Assembly (NCBI GenBank): GCA_964481035.1
Contig: CAYZSE010000017.1
Coordinates: forward strand, 1-31,445
DNA length: 31,445 bases
Origin: JAAAPF01 sp964481035
GTDB taxonomy: Bacteria > Pseudomonadota > Alphaproteobacteria > Geminicoccales > Geminicoccaceae
Reading direction: 5' to 3'
Shown: piece after piece, positions 13,974 to 23,336 of the stretch
Layout of the letters: every line of letters begins with the position of its first letter
Position numbering within the stretch: position 1 is the first letter of the stretch
Translations under genes and position numbers: made by a program
Notes under the pieces: generated by a model
Seen by the model: the letters and a program-made list of their open reading frames with translations, nothing else
The model's database searches: none
What the model was told of the DNA's origin: nothing

Positions 13974-16066
13974 TGCCGGACCTGCTCGTCGAGCTCTTCG
14001 CCGAGGAGATCCCGGCCCGGATGCAGGCCCCGGCGGCGGCGGCGCTCGCCAAGGCGCTGAGTGACGGCCTCGAGCAGCGCGGCATGGCGCTCGCCGAGGG
14101 CGCGGTGACCACCTATGCGACGCCGCGGCGCCTTGCGCTCGTCGCCAGCGGCGTACCCGAGGCCGAGCCGCGGCGCACCGTCCGGCGACGCGGACCGCGC
14201 GTCGCCGCGCCGGAGAAGGCGCAGGAAGGCTTTCGCCGGTCGCTCGCCGGCGCGACCTTCACGCTCGAGGAGGTCGAGGAGAGGAAGGGGCGGTTCTGGG
14301 TCGCCGTCGTCGAGGAGGGCGGGGCTCGAGCGAGCGAGGTCATCCGCTCGCTGCTCGAAGCCTTCCTGCCGCGTTTTCCCTGGCCCAAGTCGATGCGCTG
14401 GGGCGACGGCGACGCCCGTTGGGTGCGGCCGCTGCATCGCATCCTCTGCCTCCTCGATCGCGAGGTCGTGGCGGTGCGCTTCGCCGGTATCCAGGCTGAC
14501 AACCTCACCGAGGGCCATCGCTTCATGGCCCCCGGCGCCTTTGCGGTCGCGCGGCCGGCCGAGTACGAGGACGCGCTGCTTTCGGCGCGGGTCTTGGCCG
14601 ATCCCGAAGCACGGCGCCGCCGTATCGTCGACGGCGCCCGCGCGCTGGCGGAGCGAGAGGGCTTGCGGCTGCGCGACGATGCGGGCCTCGTCGATGAGCT
14701 CGTCGGCCTCGCGGAGTGGCCCGTGCCGCTCCTCGGCCGGATCGACGACGGCTTCATGGCGCTGCCGCCCGAGGTGCTGACCACGTCGATGCGCACCCAC
14801 CAGCGCTACCTGGCGCTCGATGACGCCGACGGACGCTTGGCCCCGCGGTTCGTCGTCGTCGCCAACCTGGTGGCGGCCGACGGCGGTGCCGCCATCGTCG
14901 CCGGCAACGAGCGGGTGCTGCGGGCGCGGCTGTGGGACGCGCGCTTCTTCTGGGATGTCGACCGCAGGACCCGGCTGGAAGACCGCGGCGCGGCGCTCGC
15001 GCGCATGGTGTTTCACGCGCGGCTCGGCTCGATGGCCGACAAGGCGCGGCGGCTCGAACGGCTCGCGCGCTGGCTGGCGCAACGGTCGGGCCTGGCCGAT
15101 GCGGGGCTGGCGGCGCACGCCGCGCGCCTCGCCAAGGCCGATCTCGTCACCGGCATGGTCGGCGAGTTCCCGGACCTGCAGGGCGTGATGGGGGCCTACT
15201 ACGCCCGCGCCCAGGGCGAGCCCGAGGCGGTCGCCGATGCGATCGCGCGGCACTACGCGCCGCAGGGGCCGAGCGACGCCTGCCCGCGCACGCCGCTGGC
15301 CGTGGTCGTGGCGCTCGCCGACAAGCTCGACAGCCTCGCCGGCCTCTACGCCGCGGGCGAGCGAGCCACCGGTTCGGGCGACCCGTTGGGCCTGCGGCGG
15401 CTCGCGCTCGGCGTGATGCGGCTCGTCTTGGAAAACGACCTTCGTCTGCCGTTGCGCGAGGCGCTCGCCGCCGCCGCCAGCGGCTACGCCGAGACGCTCG
15501 ACCTCCCGCCGGAAGAGACCGTCGTCGACGAGCTCACGGCCTTCGTCCGCGAGCGGCTCAAGGTGCATCTCCGCGGCGAAGGCCTGCGCCCCGATCTCGT
15601 CGCTGCGGTGTTGGCGGTCGGCAGCGACGACGATTTGCGACGTGTTCGCCATAAAGTGCAGGCCGTCGCCCGGTTTCTGGAAACGCTGGACGGTGCCAAC
15701 CTGCTCGCGGGTTACCGGCGCGCCAGCAACATCGTCCGGATCGAGATGGCAAAGGACGGCACGGATGTGGCGGCGCCCGTCAGCGAAGCGTTGCTGGAGG
15801 CGCCAGCCGAGATTGCGCTCTACGATCGCCTGCGCGAGGTTCGGCCGGCGATCGTAGCGGCCCTGGCGGCGGAGCGCTTCACCGACGCCATGGCCGGTTT
15901 GGCCACCTTGCGAGGTCCGGTCGACCGGTTCTTTGAAGAGGTGCTCGTGAACGCGGACGCGCCGGCCGTCAGGGCCAACCGACTGCGCTTGCTGGCCCGC
16001 CTGAGCGGGCTTTTGGACGACGTTGCTGTTTGGAACATGCTCGAAGAGCCGCGCGCGGCTGCTTGA
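13973..16066 (+). CDS. glyS: Glycine--tRNA ligase beta subunit
   Basis: 697 residues, normal for the beta chain that binds tRNA-Gly. It starts MPDLLVELFAEEIPARMQ (family signature), then RRGPRVAAPEKAQEGFRRSL, FPWPKSMRWGDGDARWVRPL, GHRFMAP, TTSMRTHQRYLAL, FVVVANL, ARLWDARFFWDVDR, LVTGMVGEFPDLQGVMG, and ALADKLDSLAGLYAAG with the HD-domain remnant. It ends in the DALR-type anticodon region (RASNIV, FFEEVLVNAD). It starts at the ATG overlapping the glyQ stop and ends 11 bases before the ppdK ATG, so the operon continues. Confidence 0.98.
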   Translation: MPDLLVELFAEEIPARMQAPAAAALAKALSDGLEQRGMALAEGAVTTYATPRRLALVASGVPEAEPRRTVRRRGPRVAAPEKAQEGFRRSLAGATFTLEEVEERKGRFWVAVVEEGGARASEVIRSLLEAFLPRFPWPKSMRWGDGDARWVRPLHRILCLLDREVVAVRFAGIQADNLTEGHRFMAPGAFAVARPAEYEDALLSARVLADPEARRRRIVDGARALAEREGLRLRDDAGLVDELVGLAEWPVPLLGRIDDGFMALPPEVLTTSMRTHQRYLALDDADGRLAPRFVVVANLVAADGGAAIVAGNERVLRARLWDARFFWDVDRRTRLEDRGAALARMVFHARLGSMADKARRLERLARWLAQRSGLADAGLAAHAARLAKADLVTGMVGEFPDLQGVMGAYYARAQGEPEAVADAIARHYAPQGPSDACPRTPLAVVVALADKLDSLAGLYAAGERATGSGDPLGLRRLALGVMRLVLENDLRLPLREALAAAASGYAETLDLPPEETVVDELTAFVRERLKVHLRGEGLRPDLVAAVLAVGSDDDLRRVRHKVQAVARFLETLDGANLLAGYRRASNIVRIEMAKDGTDVAAPVSEALLEAPAEIALYDRLREVRPAIVAALAAERFTDAMAGLATLRGPVDRFFEEVLVNADAPAVRANRLRLLARLSGLLDDVAVWNMLEEPRAAA

Positions 16067-16077
16067 TGGGGGGTGAA

Positions 16078-18741
16078 ATGGTCCAGTGGGTCTATCGGTT
16101 CGGAGACGGACGCGCCGACGGCAACTCGAAGTTGAAGGCGCTGTTGGGCGGCAAGGGCGCCAATCTCGCCGAGATGGCGACCCTCGGCCTGCCCGTGCCG
16201 CCGGGCTTCACCATCAGCACCGAGGTCTGCACCTATTACTATGGCCATGACCAGCGTTATCCGGAGGACCTGTCGGAGCAGGTGCTGAGCGCGCTGGAAT
16301 TCCTCGAGGCCTCGATGCAGGCGAGCTTCGGCGATCCGGCCAACCCGCTCCTGGTGTCCGTGCGCTCGGGCGCGCCGGTCTCGATGCCCGGCATGATGGA
16401 CACGGTGCTCAACCTCGGTCTCAACGAGCAGACGGTGGAAGGCCTGGTCAAGCGCAGCGACGATGCGCGCTTCGCCTACGACAGCTATCGGCGCTTCATC
16501 CAGATGTACGGCGACGTCGTGCTCGGGGTCGAGCATCACCTGTTCGAGGACGCGCTCGACGAGGCCAAGGACAAGGCCGGTGTCACCCTCGACACCGAGC
16601 TGCCGGTAGCCGGCCTCGAGCAGCTCGTCGCGACCTACAAGAGCATCGTCAAGCGCGAGACCACCGCCCCCTTCCCCGACGATCCGCTCGAGCAGCTCTG
16701 GGGGGCGGTCGGCGCAGTGTTCAGCTCCTGGATGACGCCGCGGGCGATCACCTATCGCCGGCTGCACGACATCCCCTCGGCGATGGGGACCGCGGTCAAC
16801 GTGCAGGCCATGGTCTTCGGCAACATGGGGCCGAGCTCGGCCACCGGCGTCGCCTTCACCCGCAACCCGTCGAACGGCGAGCGCAAGCACTATGGCGAGT
16901 ACCTGATCAACGCCCAAGGCGAGGACGTGGTCGCCGGCATCCGCACGCCCCAGCCGCTCATCAAGTCCTCCGGCGACGGCGGCGTCGAGGGGCGCTCCCT
17001 CGAGGAGATCATGCCGCGCGCCTACGAGGAGCTGGCCGCGGTCTTCGATCGGCTCGAGCGCCACTACAAGGAGATGCAGGACATCGAGTTCACCGTGCAA
17101 CGGGAGAAGCTCTACATCCTGCAGACGCGCACCGGTAAGCGGACGGCGAGCGCGGCCTTGAAGATCGCCGTCGACATGGTCGACGAGGGCCTGCTGAGCC
17201 CCGAGGAGGCGGTGCAGCGGGTCGAGCCGGCGTCGCTCGATCAGCTCCTGCACCCGACCCTCGACCCCAAGGCCGAGCGCAACGTGCTGACCCGCGGCCT
17301 GCCGGCCTCGCCGGGGGCCGTGTCGGGTCGCATCGTCTTCGACGCCGACAGCGCCGAGCGTCGGGCCGCGGCGGGCGAGCAGGTCGTCCTGGTCCGCACC
17401 GAGACCTCGCCCGACGACATCCATGGCATGCACGCCGCGCGCGGCATCCTCACCGCGCGCGGCGGCATGACCAGCCACGCCGCCGTGGTCGCCCGCGGCA
17501 TGGGCAAGCCCTGCGTCTGCGGTGCCGCCGACCTGGAGGTCCGTGCGGGCGAGAAGGTCGTCCGCGTCGGCGCGATGGAACTCGGCGAGGCCGACATGAT
17601 CACCATCGACGGCGGCGACGGCACGGTCATGCTGGGCGAGGTTCCGACCATCGATCCCGAGCTCGGCGGCGACTTCAAGCGGCTCATGGAATGGGCCGAC
17701 GCGATGCGCCGCTTGAAGGTGCGGACCAACGCGGAAACGCCCCAGGACGTGCGCACCGCGCTCCGCTTCGGCGCGGAGGGCATCGGCCTTTGCCGCACCG
17801 AGCACATGTTCTTCGACGACGGTCGCATCCTCGCCATGCGCGAGATGATCCTCGCCACCGACGGCGACGGCCGGCGCAAGGCGCTCGCCAAGATCCTGCC
17901 CATGCAGAAGGGCGACTTCGTCGAGATCTTCGAGATCATGGCGGGTCTGCCCGTCACCATCCGCCTGCTCGATCCGCCGCTGCACGAGTTCCTGCCGCAC
18001 TCCGAGGACGAGATGGAGCGCGTCGCCGAGGCGACGGGCACGCCGCTCGCCCGGGTCAAGCGGCGCACGGTCGAGCTGCGCGAGGCCAACCCGATGCTCG
18101 GCATGCGCGGCTGCCGGCTCGGCATCGTCTTTCCCGAGATCTACGAGATGCAGAGCCGCGCCATCTTCGAGGCGGCGCACGAGGTCCAGAAGAAGAGCGG
18201 CGACACCGTGGTCCCGGAGGTCATGGTCCCGCTCGTCGGCAGTGCCCGCGAGCTCGAGATCCTCAAGGCGCACATCGATGCGGTCGCGAAGACGGTCGCC
18301 GAGGAGCACGGCCAGGCGCTCACCTACCTCGTCGGCACCATGATCGAGGTGCCGCGGGCGGCGCTCCGGGCGGACGACATCGCCCAGCATGCGGCGTTCT
18401 TCAGCTTCGGTACCAACGACCTGACGCAGATGACGCTCGGGCTGTCGCGCGATGACAGCGGCAGCTTCATGGACGCCTATCTGAGGGAGGAGATTTTCGC
18501 GGCCGACCCCTTCCAGACGCTCGACGTCGACGGCGTCGGCGCGCTCGTCGAGGTTGCCCGCGACAAGGGCCGCACGGTGCGCGCCGATCTCAAGGTCGGG
18601 ATCTGCGGCGAGCACGGCGGCGACAGCCGCTCGATCGCCTTTTGCGAGAAGGCCGGCCTCGACTACGTGTCGTGCTCGCCCTACCGCGTGCCGATCGCGC
18701 GGCTGGCGGCGGCCCAGGCGGCGCTCAAGGCCATGGCGTGA
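16078..18741 (+). CDS. ppdK: Pyruvate, phosphate dikinase
   Basis: 887 residues, full length. It interconverts pyruvate, ATP and phosphate with phosphoenolpyruvate, AMP and diphosphate. It has an N-terminal ATP-grasp-like domain (WVYRFGDG, LLGGKGANLAEM, VSVRSGAPVSMPGMMDTVLN), a central phosphohistidine domain with GGMTSHAAVVARGMGKPCV (catalytic His about 467), and a C-terminal TIM barrel. The barrel carries GIGLCRTEHMFF, the substrate-binding FFSFGTNDLTQMTLG and active-site KVGICGEHGG (Cys about 843). The ATG at 16078 is preferred, with GGGGGTGA just upstream; ATG 16066 overlapping the glyS stop is an alternative. Gene order glyS-ppdK recurs in alphaproteobacteria. Its stop overlaps meaB. Confidence 0.98.
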   Translation: MVQWVYRFGDGRADGNSKLKALLGGKGANLAEMATLGLPVPPGFTISTEVCTYYYGHDQRYPEDLSEQVLSALEFLEASMQASFGDPANPLLVSVRSGAPVSMPGMMDTVLNLGLNEQTVEGLVKRSDDARFAYDSYRRFIQMYGDVVLGVEHHLFEDALDEAKDKAGVTLDTELPVAGLEQLVATYKSIVKRETTAPFPDDPLEQLWGAVGAVFSSWMTPRAITYRRLHDIPSAMGTAVNVQAMVFGNMGPSSATGVAFTRNPSNGERKHYGEYLINAQGEDVVAGIRTPQPLIKSSGDGGVEGRSLEEIMPRAYEELAAVFDRLERHYKEMQDIEFTVQREKLYILQTRTGKRTASAALKIAVDMVDEGLLSPEEAVQRVEPASLDQLLHPTLDPKAERNVLTRGLPASPGAVSGRIVFDADSAERRAAAGEQVVLVRTETSPDDIHGMHAARGILTARGGMTSHAAVVARGMGKPCVCGAADLEVRAGEKVVRVGAMELGEADMITIDGGDGTVMLGEVPTIDPELGGDFKRLMEWADAMRRLKVRTNAETPQDVRTALRFGAEGIGLCRTEHMFFDDGRILAMREMILATDGDGRRKALAKILPMQKGDFVEIFEIMAGLPVTIRLLDPPLHEFLPHSEDEMERVAEATGTPLARVKRRTVELREANPMLGMRGCRLGIVFPEIYEMQSRAIFEAAHEVQKKSGDTVVPEVMVPLVGSARELEILKAHIDAVAKTVAEEHGQALTYLVGTMIEVPRAALRADDIAQHAAFFSFGTNDLTQMTLGLSRDDSGSFMDAYLREEIFAADPFQTLDVDGVGALVEVARDKGRTVRADLKVGICGEHGGDSRSIAFCEKAGLDYVSCSPYRVPIARLAAAQAALKAMA

Positions 18742-19712
18742 GTGGAGCGGATTGGCTCGAGGCCGTCCGCGCGGGCGGCAAGGCGGCACTCGCCCGCGCG
18801 CTGGCGGCCATCGAGGCCGACGCCGACAATCCGGAGGTCGCGGCACTTCTGGATGCCGCCTTCGCGGCACCCTGCGGCCACGTGATCGGCATCACCGGGC
18901 CGCCCGGCGTCGGCAAGTCGACCCTGGTGGCGGCGCTCATCGAGCGCTTTCGCGACGCCGGCGAGACCGTCGGCGTCATCGCGGTCGATCCGTCGTCGCG
19001 GCGCCGTGGCGGTGCGCTCCTGGGTGATCGCACGCGCATCCTCCACGATCCCGAGGACAAGGGCCTGTTCGTGCGGTCGATGGCGGCGCGCGAGCAACTC
19101 GGCGGGCTCGCCGCACTCACCATGCCGGCGCTCGTGCTGATGCGCGCGGTCTTCGACCGGCTGATCGTCGAAACCGTCGGGGTCGGGCAATCGGAGACGA
19201 CCATCGGCGACGTCGCGGACACGGTCGTCTTCGCGGCGCAGCCGGCCTCGGGCGACAGCCTTCAGTTCATGAAGGCCGGCATCGTCGAGGTGCCGCACCT
19301 CGTCGTCGTCACCAAGGCGGACATGGGCGGGCCCGCCGAGCGGGCCGCGCGGGAACTGGAAGCGGCCCTCGCACTCGCCGAGCCCGAGGACGACTGGTCG
19401 GTGGCCATCCGCCTCGTGGCGGCGCCCGAGGGGCGCGGCATCGCCGAGCTGGTGTCCGATCTCGACGCCCATCGCGCGCAGATCCCGGATCTGGCCGGAC
19501 GGCGCCGCGAACAGGCCGGCCTGTGGCTGCAGCGGCAAATGCACGACCTCTACGGCCGTCGCGGCCTCGGCCAGCTCCAGCGCCAAGGGCGTCTGCCGGA
19601 CGCGCCGAGCGCGCCGTTTCGGGCCTATGCGGAGCTTTCGGCCGTCCTGGAGGCGAAGCTCAGATCGACCCAGTCGGGAACCCAAGGGGCGATGGCCACG
19701 GGTCCGGCCTGA
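18738..19712 (+). CDS. meaB: MeaB/ArgK-family GTPase (B12-mutase chaperone)
   Basis: 324 residues, a SIMIBI-class GTPase. It has Walker A GITGPPGVGKSTL (53-61), AVDPSSRRRGGALLGDRTRI (about 82-101), LFVRSMAAREQLGGLA, IVETVGVGQSE (switch), and base-specificity VVTKADMGGPAERA. MeaB protects and reloads adenosylcobalamin-dependent methylmalonyl-CoA mutase. The mutase is not in this window, so the partner (mutase or isobutyryl-CoA mutase type) is inferred. GTG 18738 overlaps the ppdK stop by four bases (GTGA), so translation is coupled to ppdK. Its last 88 bases overlap ygfZ on the opposite strand. Confidence 0.93.
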   Translation: MSGADWLEAVRAGGKAALARALAAIEADADNPEVAALLDAAFAAPCGHVIGITGPPGVGKSTLVAALIERFRDAGETVGVIAVDPSSRRRGGALLGDRTRILHDPEDKGLFVRSMAAREQLGGLAALTMPALVLMRAVFDRLIVETVGVGQSETTIGDVADTVVFAAQPASGDSLQFMKAGIVEVPHLVVVTKADMGGPAERAARELEAALALAEPEDDWSVAIRLVAAPEGRGIAELVSDLDAHRAQIPDLAGRRREQAGLWLQRQMHDLYGRRGLGQLQRQGRLPDAPSAPFRAYAELSAVLEAKLRSTQSGTQGAMATGPA

Positions 19713-20524
19713 AGCGTGCGCCCCGCATCGGCCGCCTTCCGCCAACGGTCGAGGCGGATCAGCGCGAGGCCGACATCACCGTAGACGGCCTGCAGCTGGC
19801 CGACCTCGATCGCGCCGTCGGTGATCGGGGCGCCGGGCGCCGCCTCGCCTTCCAGACGCGCCGGCAAGAGCCGCTTGCGGACGGTCGCCCGGTAGCGCAT
19901 CCGCGCGGTCAGTTCCTGGCCGACGAAGCAGCCCTTGTCGAAGGCGACGCCGTGCAACTCGACGAAGCCGTTCTCGAGCAGAAGCGCCTTGTCCGGCTCG
20001 AGGTCGTGGCTGCCTTCGGGGATCCCCAGCTGGGCCCGATGACGGGTGAAGTGGGCCTCGTCGACCCGCTGGGCGAGGGCTGAGAGGCATGGCTCGACCG
20101 TCGCCGGCGCGCCGATCAGCCGCTGGCCGAGCGCCGGGTGGCGGGGGTCGGCCGCCGCGGTCCAGGGGCCGTCGGTGGCGACCGGCACCGCCTGTCCGAC
20201 CGCGTAGACGGCGAGCTCCGAGCGCGGCTCGAAGCTCACAGCGGCACGCAGCCGATAGAGGGTCAGCCGGCGCACGAGGGCGTCGAGCCGCTCCGCCTCG
20301 ACGTCGGCGAGCCAGTTTGCGCCAGCGGCGAACAGCATGAGATCGAAGAGGAACTTGCCTTGCGGCGTCAGCAGCGCGGCGTAGACGGGGCGGCCGGGCG
20401 CGAGCGCGCCGAGATCGTTGCTCAATAGCCCCTGCAGCAAAGCAGCGCGATCGTCGCCGGCGACCGTCAGGACGGACCGGGTGGCCAGTCGCGTCCACCA
20501 ATGCTGCGGCAACTCGCTCGACAT
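19625..20524 (-). CDS. ygfZ: YgfZ/IBA57-type folate-binding protein (iron-sulfur cluster repair/assembly)
   Basis: 299 residues with the GcvT-like fold: LLQGLLSNDLGALAPG, YAALLTPQGKFLFDLMLF, and the family signature DKGCFVGQELTARMRYR (Cys about 199 in K-G-C-F-x-G-Q-E). YgfZ assists maturation or repair of 4Fe-4S enzymes using tetrahydrofolate. ATG 20524 was selected because GAGG lies six bases upstream; a GTG four codons earlier is possible. The C-terminal 88 bases overlap the meaB gene tail to tail. No other Fe-S genes are nearby. Confidence 0.94.
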   Translation of the reverse strand: MSSELPQHWWTRLATRSVLTVAGDDRAALLQGLLSNDLGALAPGRPVYAALLTPQGKFLFDLMLFAAGANWLADVEAERLDALVRRLTLYRLRAAVSFEPRSELAVYAVGQAVPVATDGPWTAAADPRHPALGQRLIGAPATVEPCLSALAQRVDEAHFTRHRAQLGIPEGSHDLEPDKALLLENGFVELHGVAFDKGCFVGQELTARMRYRATVRKRLLPARLEGEAAPGAPITDGAIEVGQLQAVYGDVGLALIRLDRWRKAADAGRTLQAGPVAIAPWVPDWVDLSFASRTAESSA

Positions 20525-20752
20525 CGCGCACCTCACTTCCAGGCACCCGGAGGGTACCGCGTTTTCCGCATGGCAGGAACCGTCACCGACCGCCGCCCCG
20601 GCGAGGCGGACGAGGTGGCGCCCGTCGGCGCCGACGATCTGTGCGGGCGGGGGGCGGGCGGAGGGGCGGGGGATACGGGCGCGCGGCGTCCCGCAGCGCT
20701 GATCCCGGCGCCGGGCAAAGCCTGAGAGCGCCCTTCGGCCCCGCGCTCCCGC

Positions 20753-22762
20753 TCAAGCGGTGGTCGCGCCGGCGGCGAGCACCGCGTCGCTCAGCCGCAG
20801 CAGTGCCAGCTGGCGATCACGGGACGAGGCGCGCGCGAGCCGCCGTGCCAACTCGTTGCGCACCGCGTCGGGCTGAAACCGGTGCAAGTCGCGGGCCACC
20901 GCCGGCACCGCCTCGTCGCCGCGGGCGAGCACGGCGTCGATGATGACGGCAACGCAGGTCTCGCCGCAGCGGCGCAGCAGTGCGCCAATCGCGGCGAGCC
21001 GGACCGCGGGGTCGCCGTCGCCGAGGAGCTCCTCCAGCCGGCCGAGCACCTTCGTGTCCAAGGGCGTCGCCGTGTCGCCGATCCAGCGCGCCGCACGAGC
21101 ACGAAGCGCGGGCTCGGGATCGTCGAGCCCGCCGAGGATGGTGCGCGCATGGGCGGGATCGCGGGTCGCGGCGAGCATCCGCAGCCCGGCGAGACGCAGC
21201 CTCGCGCACGGCTCGGCAGCCAGCCCGCCGGCCAGGGACAAGATCTCCGCCGGTGCGTCACCGGTGTTCTCGATCACCCGGGCGAGCGACACGGCCGCGG
21301 CGGCGCGGAGCACCGGATCGGCGGCGCCGGCGCTGACTTGGTGCAGCGCCTGGGCGACGGCGGCATCGGTGATCTCGCCCAGGCGTTCGGCGATCTCGAT
21401 GCGAAGCCGCGTCCGCAGCGGGGCTGGCGCGGTGTCGAGCCAGGGCGTCGCGATGTCGGGCGTCGACCTCCGCGCCAGTGCGGCCGAGCCGCGTCGCGGC
21501 CGCGACGCGCGCTGGGGCGACATCGCGCGGCCATCCGCGGCGAGGACGTCGGCGAGCACACGGGCGGCCTTGGCGCCGTCACGGCGGGTTCTGGCCAAGC
21601 CGACGAGCGTTTCGAGCACACCTCGGCGGAGGTCGTCGTCGCTGCTGAAGAGCATGCCGGCGAGCAGCGGAATCACGCTCGAGCCGCCGAGGTCCGCCAG
21701 CAACGCGGCTGCGGTCAAGCGCAGCGGCGCCGGCGCCAGCGGATCGCGCAGCCGGTCGGCGAGATCGCTGCGCGCCGCCTCCGGATCGAGAATGGCCAGC
21801 GCCGCCGCGGCGCGACAGGCGATGGCGACGTGTCCGCAGCGCAGCTTGCGGCGCAGGGTCCAGCCGAGTTGCGGCGCGCAGTCCGCCGCCCGCAGCCGGC
21901 ACAGGGCCCCGATCGCGGCGTAGACGACCTCCGGGTCGGGATCGTCGAGCAGCCCCTCCAAAACCGCCGGCATGGTCGGCCCCGCGTGCTCCGCGACGAT
22001 CGCGCGGACCGCGGGCGAGGGATCTCGAGCACGCCGCAGAAGCGCCGAATGGCTCGGCGCGAGTTCGGCCAGATGGCTCGCTGCGGCGACGCGCACGCTT
22101 TCCTCCTCGTGGTTCAAGAAAAGCGTGAGCGCGTGGGTCTGGCCGGCATCCGGGCAATCGGCGAGGGCGGCGACGGCGCTGCGCGCGCGATGCGTCGGGG
22201 CCTCCCGCGCCAGCATGGCGATGGCCGCGCAGCCACGCTCGCCGAGATGCGCCAGCGTGCGGATCACCACGTCGTCCAGCTCGGGCGAGATGTGGTCGGT
22301 GAGCAGGGCCTCGAGATCGGGTACGACGCTCGCGTCACCGACGCTCGCGAGCGCTCGAACGGCTTCGCAGCAGAGGGCGTGCCGCACCCGCTGCAATCGG
22401 GACGAGGTCTCGTAGATGAAGGCGTCGGGGTTGCGGATGACGCGGCGCAGCGCCGGCAGGGCGGCGCTGTCGCCGAGCTTGACGAGCCCTTTGAGCGCGG
22501 TGCGGCGACAATCGACGTCGAGATCGTCGTTGAACGCCCGCCGCAGCGTGTCGCGGCCGGCGAGCGGCGAGCGCTCGGCGAGGGTCGCGAGGGCTTCGCG
22601 GCGCACCTGCGCATCGGGATCCTCGGCGAGCTCACGCAGCCTGGCGACGACGGCGGGGCCGGGCAAGCGCCCGACACAGCGCGCCGCCTGCAGCCGGACA
22701 TCGCGATCGCTGTCGGCGATCAGCCGATCCAGGGTCGTCTGAAATCTCAGCGCTGGTGTCAT
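20753..22762 (-). CDS. Large HEAT-repeat protein
   Basis: 669 residues made almost wholly of HEAT/PBS-lyase-type helical repeats of about 31-33 residues. Typical units are DSDRDVRLQAARCVGRL, DPDAQVRREALATLAERS, DPSPAVRAIVAEHAG, DDPDPEVVYAAIGALCRL, DDPEPALRARAARWIGD and GDPAVRLAAIGALLRRC. No signal peptide, membrane helix or catalytic motif is visible, so it is probably a cytoplasmic scaffold that binds a protein partner. The ATG at 22762 has AGGAGG about 8 bases upstream. Both flanks are spacious (228 bp downstream, 574 bp upstream), so it is likely transcribed alone. The binding partner is unknown; two of the repeats contain Arg-rich basic helices. Confidence 0.92.
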   Translation of the reverse strand: MTPALRFQTTLDRLIADSDRDVRLQAARCVGRLPGPAVVARLRELAEDPDAQVRREALATLAERSPLAGRDTLRRAFNDDLDVDCRRTALKGLVKLGDSAALPALRRVIRNPDAFIYETSSRLQRVRHALCCEAVRALASVGDASVVPDLEALLTDHISPELDDVVIRTLAHLGERGCAAIAMLAREAPTHRARSAVAALADCPDAGQTHALTLFLNHEEESVRVAAASHLAELAPSHSALLRRARDPSPAVRAIVAEHAGPTMPAVLEGLLDDPDPEVVYAAIGALCRLRAADCAPQLGWTLRRKLRCGHVAIACRAAAALAILDPEAARSDLADRLRDPLAPAPLRLTAAALLADLGGSSVIPLLAGMLFSSDDDLRRGVLETLVGLARTRRDGAKAARVLADVLAADGRAMSPQRASRPRRGSAALARRSTPDIATPWLDTAPAPLRTRLRIEIAERLGEITDAAVAQALHQVSAGAADPVLRAAAAVSLARVIENTGDAPAEILSLAGGLAAEPCARLRLAGLRMLAATRDPAHARTILGGLDDPEPALRARAARWIGDTATPLDTKVLGRLEELLGDGDPAVRLAAIGALLRRCGETCVAVIIDAVLARGDEAVPAVARDLHRFQPDAVRNELARRLARASSRDRQLALLRLSDAVLAAGATTA

Positions 22763-23336
22763 CGCGTGCCCTCCTGATCGGCGCGTTGCGGTTGGCGTCC
22801 GGTCGTCGCCGCGAATGGAACCGTCGTCGCGGTCGAAAAACCGCCTTTGTGTTTGCGGGTATGATTGTGAAATTCGTTCGCGAGTGCGCGACCGTCGCGC
22901 GTACCGCGGCTGCCACTTGCGGCGCCGATCGGCGCACCTGCGCTCGGATGTCGCAGGTCTCGCCGAGCCGCTGCCCGACGGCTCGCGGCGGGGGTCTGCG
23001 CGCGGGCGGAGCGGCGCGGTTCGCGTTGATTTGCAGCGTTGGCAAGGAGAAAAACGCCGCTCCCGGCGTGCAGCCGCGGTGCCGGACGAGCAGCTTGAGC
23101 GCCGACGCCCGGGCCCGGTCGCCGGATTGCTCGGGCCGGGAGCACCAAGCCGGCGCGGCGCTGCGGCAAGTTCGTATTCATGATGCGAAAGGATGCAGGC
23201 GACCGTCGGGGGTAGAAACTTGGCGAAAAGAAGGACGGGTGGCGCGATGAAAGGCGGCGCACCACCGGCTCAATTATGTACAGTGTTCATGTATGAATGA
23301 AAATTAGATGAGAAAACCATGCAAATTGCTGCCGAA
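22763..23336. other. Non-coding stretch with an AT-rich end
   Basis: No frame on either strand here has convincing coding character; those open over 100 codons are basic, low-complexity GC-rich translations without ribosome binding sites. The first part (22763-23170) resembles local GC content. From about 23170 to 23345 the composition turns markedly AT-rich, with TTCAT-GT-ATGAA (23286-23297) as a small dyad. It presumably holds the upstream control of the HEAT gene and the 3' end of the molybdenum hydroxylase transcript. It could also be a decayed gene or insertion remnant; I see no transposase signature. Confidence 0.5.

Noticed and set aside
15820..18870. 1016-codon open frame on the minus strand
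   Set aside because: It is antisense to ppdK, whose motifs are complete; the translation is rich in Asp, His and Arg repeats typical of mirrored GC-rich codons.
20525..20752. Short frames in the ygfZ-HEAT intergenic gap (for example 51 codons from ATG 20571)
   Set aside because: The codon usage is not gene-like, no ribosome binding site is visible and the translation is Gly/Ala low complexity.
22756..23265. Open frames of 120-168 codons on both strands
   Set aside because: They overlap each other on opposite strands, lack start signals and give basic low-complexity products.
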